A DNA stretch of 64,000 bases from the NCBI RefSeq assembly GCF_027744825.2, contig NC_071334.1, positions 69,401,937 through 69,465,936 on the forward strand. The letters are read 5' to 3'. The DNA comes from Synchiropus splendidus (lineage: Eukaryota > Chordata > Actinopteri > Syngnathiformes > Callionymidae). Positions 60,282-64,000 of the stretch are shown here, piece after piece. The translations under genes were made by a program, and so were the position numbers. The notes under the pieces were generated by a model. That model saw only the letters and a list, made by a program, of their open reading frames with translations. It made no database searches and was not told the origin of the DNA. Positions within the stretch are counted from its first letter, which is position 1, and each line of letters starts with the position of its first letter.

Positions 60282-62452
60282 GTCCAGTTTCTGCAGTTTT
60301 CCTAGTTCTTGTTCCTTTCTCTGCTTTACTTTTTCTGTTTGTTCTTGTCTTGTGTGGATTTGCTGGATGGAGCGATACCGTTGCTTCTGCATAAACTACT
60401 CTTTGCCTTTGTTGCCTTCACAGTTAGCAAGTCATGCTAACTCCATGCTGGTGAAGCGTCCTAGCTGGTGTTCTGTGGAGGAACAGACGTGGGAGCCACA
60501 CCGGGGTTGAAGTGAGGAGGGGACAACGGACCAAGCGAGACGTTAGCTCGGCATTGGTCTGGCATGCAAGTGTCATACGGGTTACAGGTCTTATTCCAGA
60601 ACGCAACAACGCTGGAGAAGGCCTTGTCCACCCTCGCTGTATTTATGCTGTACTTTTACATTTTTATTTTTTATTTATTTTTATCATTTTATTTATTGCA
60701 GTATGTTTAACATTTTTTCTTATTCTTCTTTGGTTCAATGTTGATTGTCTTATTGCTTCATCTATGTCTTTGACGTACTGCTGCCATAGCAACCAAAATG
60801 TCCCCAATGGTCAGAAGAAAAAAGGCAGTTTAATACAGTATATGTCTCTTTCATGGGTTCGTCCTCAGGGAAAAGGTAATTTATACAGTTGGTGGTGACT
60901 GACCGGGCAGTTGATACCCAGAATGCATCTGGAGAAATTCTATCTTTGAAGCTACACCTGAGACTTGACTCAGTCTGAGTGGACTGGAGCACCCTGTATA
61001 ACAAGTGCCTTCCTTCCAAATCACTTCTTAGCGTCATGACTCACACAGCGTTCTGAGCCTTCCTGCCAGGGCCCCTGGAAAGTCCGGGCCTGGGGCCAGC
61101 CGCCTCCCTTATGTGCCACCAATGGACCAATGACATTCAGAGGTTACTTGAAGACACATCCAGATGTCAGATCTTTCCATCACCGACACGTGTATCTCAG
61201 AGGCGCTGAGGTGTTCCAGCAACACTGTCATCGTGAGCTCCACATTATTTTATAGGAAAAGAAAAACACAACTTCCCACTCTGCGTTTCCTCAGCTTAGC
61301 AAACTCACCCAACAGCTCTGTTACTATTGGTGACACGCATTCGTCCTTCAGAAAAAACATGCATATTAAATGTTATCATTGTTGCTTCATGTCACAACAT
61401 GAAACGGTTCAAAACGCTTTGTGTCGTTACGGCTCGCTGCTGACTGATGTCGTACCACATTCAGGCATATCACGTCGATGACTGTGAATTCGTGCGGTCC
61501 AAATTCTCCACCCCGAGTCTTTACACCGTGGCCTGTTCTGGTGAAACCCCAGGACCTACAGTTGACCCCTTGTGCTCAACTCACCTAAAAATGGAAACCT
61601 CCCCGACGACTTTGACCAAGACTTCACCCTTTTGACGATTCCTCATCCGTTTGGGCTTTGTCTGCGGACAGACGGGACAAACACGAGCTGGAAACTAAAT
61701 GGCTCCACGGTGCGTCAATGTTGATTTCCCACATGACTGCGATGTGCTGCGAGTTTACCAAAGGATCAAACTGGAACTCGTTGTGAGTCAACAGAGTGGC
61801 GAGGTCACCCAGGCTGCCATGAGTGTCACACATGGAGCTGTGTGGAAATGGAAAACAAACGTCCCTTCAGTCTCGCCGTACACAAACAGGTCATTCAGCA
61901 TGAACTTGGCTCACGCTCCGATTGTCACATGAGAGCTATGGAAACAATTCATATTGCAAGCTGATCACCAGAACGTTGTTCTCATCGAGCTGAGCATCTT
62001 GACCGACAGGTCGTATGTGGACGGTACATGGACTTCCAAAAAGAATCAGCTGCAGTTCTTAGCCAATTTCAACGTCAATATCAAAGCAGAACGTCTGACT
62101 TTTCTGAATCTCCTTCATAACATGTCTCATGTAGCTGTTGAGGTTAGCACCTCTAATTCCATTTCAGGGCTCCCCTAACTGTCAAAGTTCAAAACAATGA
62201 AACACCGGACTTTGATTTAAACTGCCTCCACCACTTGAGATTTGACTCAGAATCTCAGTTCGCCACTTGAAAAGCCCTCCTGCTGAATGAACATGAACAA
62301 TCCAGGACATCAGAACATCCATGTCGTTCCCATAAAGACCTGTGGCTGACATGTCAGCGGCACCCTGAGGAGAATTCCTCTGTCTGTCACAACCAAACAG
62401 ACAAAGTGAGGCCTCCCCAAAAAACATAACCTCTTATATCCATGTATCTCTT
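60282..62452. other. Intergenic, nothing recognised
   Basis: 61440-62200 has several overlapping moderate frames on both strands without recognisable motifs. 60282-60440 is pyrimidine-rich and faintly LTR-like. Confidence 0.5.
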
Positions 62453-62458
62453 TTTATT
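62453..62458 (-). promoter_or_regulatory. Possible minus-strand poly(A) signal
   Basis: AATAAA on the minus strand, 73 nt after the uncertain ORF ending at 62531. Confidence 0.3.
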
Positions 62459-62530
62459 GAAACAGTTACACATGACAAATGCAAACAAATACAAAACAGA
62501 AATAGACATGCGTAATCACTCTTCAAAATT

Positions 62531-62782
62531 TCACTCTTTCAGTCGGGCTTTTCTTGATGCAAATTCCTCATCTATTTCTGCAAGAGAAATTTGCTGCCCA
62601 ATTGAAGAGTTTGTGCTGATGGACGGAGCTGACCGGACTGAGAGACGTGCGGCTGCACAAGCTTCAGCTATGCCACGGAAGCAAACAATGACGTCTCTGA
62701 CCCGTGTCTGCGGTGAACTCACAACATTATTCGTGACGTCAATGATCTGCAGATGCATAGATTTGTCTTCAACTGCCTTCAC
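62531..62782 (-). CDS. Uncertain terminal-exon-like ORF, 83 codons
   Basis: An open minus-strand frame whose end reads ISLAEIDEEFASRKARLKE then stop. It is followed 73 nt later by AATAAA at 62458-62453, so it could be the last exon of an otherwise unseen gene, a retrocopy or transposon remnant, or chance. The frame has no upstream ATG: a TGA precedes it directly, and no good splice acceptor is visible. I recognise no domain. Confidence 0.2.
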   Translation of the reverse strand: MKAVEDKSMHLQIIDVTNNVVSSPQTRVRDVIVCFRGIAEACAAARLSVRSAPSISTNSSIGQQISLAEIDEEFASRKARLKE

Positions 62783-64000
62783 TCATGGGTGGTTTTGATA
62801 GAACCGGAAGGACTGAAGAGCTCACGGCTCCACCCTTAGGCACGCTGTAATTTGACTTATTGTATATCCACTGCATGTAAACTAGGAGAACATAACGCAA
62901 TCGTGACTTAGTCGGGCTACTATCTGGATGTAACCACAGTCGATGACAGCAAGTTAGGGCGGTTTCACACTGCGGACTCTGTCTCGAGACAAAGCGCATT
63001 TGGCTCAGAAGTCTGACATGTGAACACAAGTGAGTCGGGTCTTGGCCGTGGACTTGATCCCGGCTGGAGAGCTGCACCTTGTCTCGGGAAACTCTCCGTG
63101 AGCTTCTCGCCTCAGGTGACTCTGCGCTGGACGCTGGACACTACGTGTACAGTGCGACTCCACACAAACATGATAGATCCCGGGCAGACAACATCGTTCT
63201 TCTCAAACTCCCTGAACACTGAGGTTTGCAGCTGCGTGGGCAGGAAAATAGTGCTGGGGAACGGGAGTGCAACGCCGGGTCTCGCTACTTATGCGGATGT
63301 TTGATAATTCACGTTTTCGCCTTTATTAGGTTGATAAACACCTGATGTTATTGACAGACAGATTTGCTTAAATGAATAATGCAGCGCTCTACAGTCACTG
63401 TTTTCACTGCTGTGATCTCGCTGCAGCGCAGCTGTCTGCATGAGGACAGTGAAGAGGACACTGATTTTCCCCAAGTCACTGAAGATCACCAGACTGTTCA
63501 TTGCTCATTTCTGGCGTGGCTTGGCTGTGAAACGCCACATTCTTTTACAGCCGTGGCGGAGGTCCATCATCAGCTAATATCTGAGGTGACGATGACTCGA
63601 ATCATCAACTGAATGGTCAAGCCGATGGTGGCTGCTTTGCAGGATTATTTTGCCCTGAAAGTTTGCCTCAAACAGGTTTGGAAACGGACAGCAAATGCCC
63701 AGGGTTTTCCAAAGTAAACAAGCCATGATGGCAATGTATCAAAACAGCAGAGAAGCTATCAAAAACATGGGTGAGGAGGCGCCAATAGTCGCCGGTAACA
63801 GACCCACTCAGTCGCACTGTTGACCCAAACACATGACATGTTTTGTACTGCTGACCCTTCTGAAGAGAGATTATCATTCAAGTGTTGCCGTCCGTGTCTG
63901 ATCCGTTCAGACCCTTCATCCTCTCACAATAGTCTGAGTTGTCGCGTCCTTGGTTCACATGAACCTTCTCTTCTTCCTCAAAAACTGTTGACAAATCCCC
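62783..64000. other. Intergenic, nothing recognised
   Basis: GGGCGGTTTCACACTGCGG at 62957 resembles the terminal sequence of some fish DNA transposons, but no partner end was found. Confidence 0.5.

Overview
The window is vertebrate nuclear DNA, almost certainly from a teleost fish. The genes are split by GT-AG introns, there is a TATA-type promoter and AATAAA poly(A) signals, and most of the rest is non-coding DNA full of short degenerate transposable elements of kinds common in fish (CR1/L2/RTE-like LINE tails, Gypsy-like solo LTRs, Tc1/mariner-like and fold-back MITEs, microsatellites). I see no prokaryotic features. The species cannot be named from the sequence.

Two protein-coding genes can be reconstructed in full, both on the + strand. 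The first (22808-31099, six exons, 307 aa) is an aquaglyceroporin of the AQP3 type. It has both NPA boxes, the glycerol-channel Asp, all four selectivity-filter residues, a consensus N-glycosylation site, a TATA box 61 bp upstream of the ATG and a poly(A) signal just after the stop. The second (54135-59003, five coding exons, 550 aa) is an ARID-domain transcription factor of the ARID5 type. Its C-terminal half resembles neither ARID5A nor ARID5B as I remember them, and it best fits the fish gene arid6. The two genes are about 23 kb apart and have no evident functional link.

Layout: 1-22740 is intergenic and repeat-rich. It holds Tc1-like, Harbinger-like and fold-back elements, a 56-bp tandem array, three LTR-like blocks, a tandemly duplicated 190-bp block, and a broken inverted copy of aqp3 exon 3 with its flanking intron (14928-15591). 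22747-31125 is aqp3, whose introns carry LINE and MITE fragments. 31126-54134 is a gene-free stretch with LINE 3' ends, a TIR element, a perfect 21-bp hairpin, an LTR relic and one near-complete Tc1-like element. 54135-59159 is the ARID gene. 59160-64000 is intergenic, with a (TA)n-flanked Tc1-like copy and a weak minus-strand ORF followed by a poly(A) signal.

The most interesting structure is the inverted aqp3 pseudo-exon about 11 kb upstream of the live exon. It shares the same transposon insertion in the adjoining intron, so it looks like the relic of a local inverted duplication. I found no convincing new multi-gene system.
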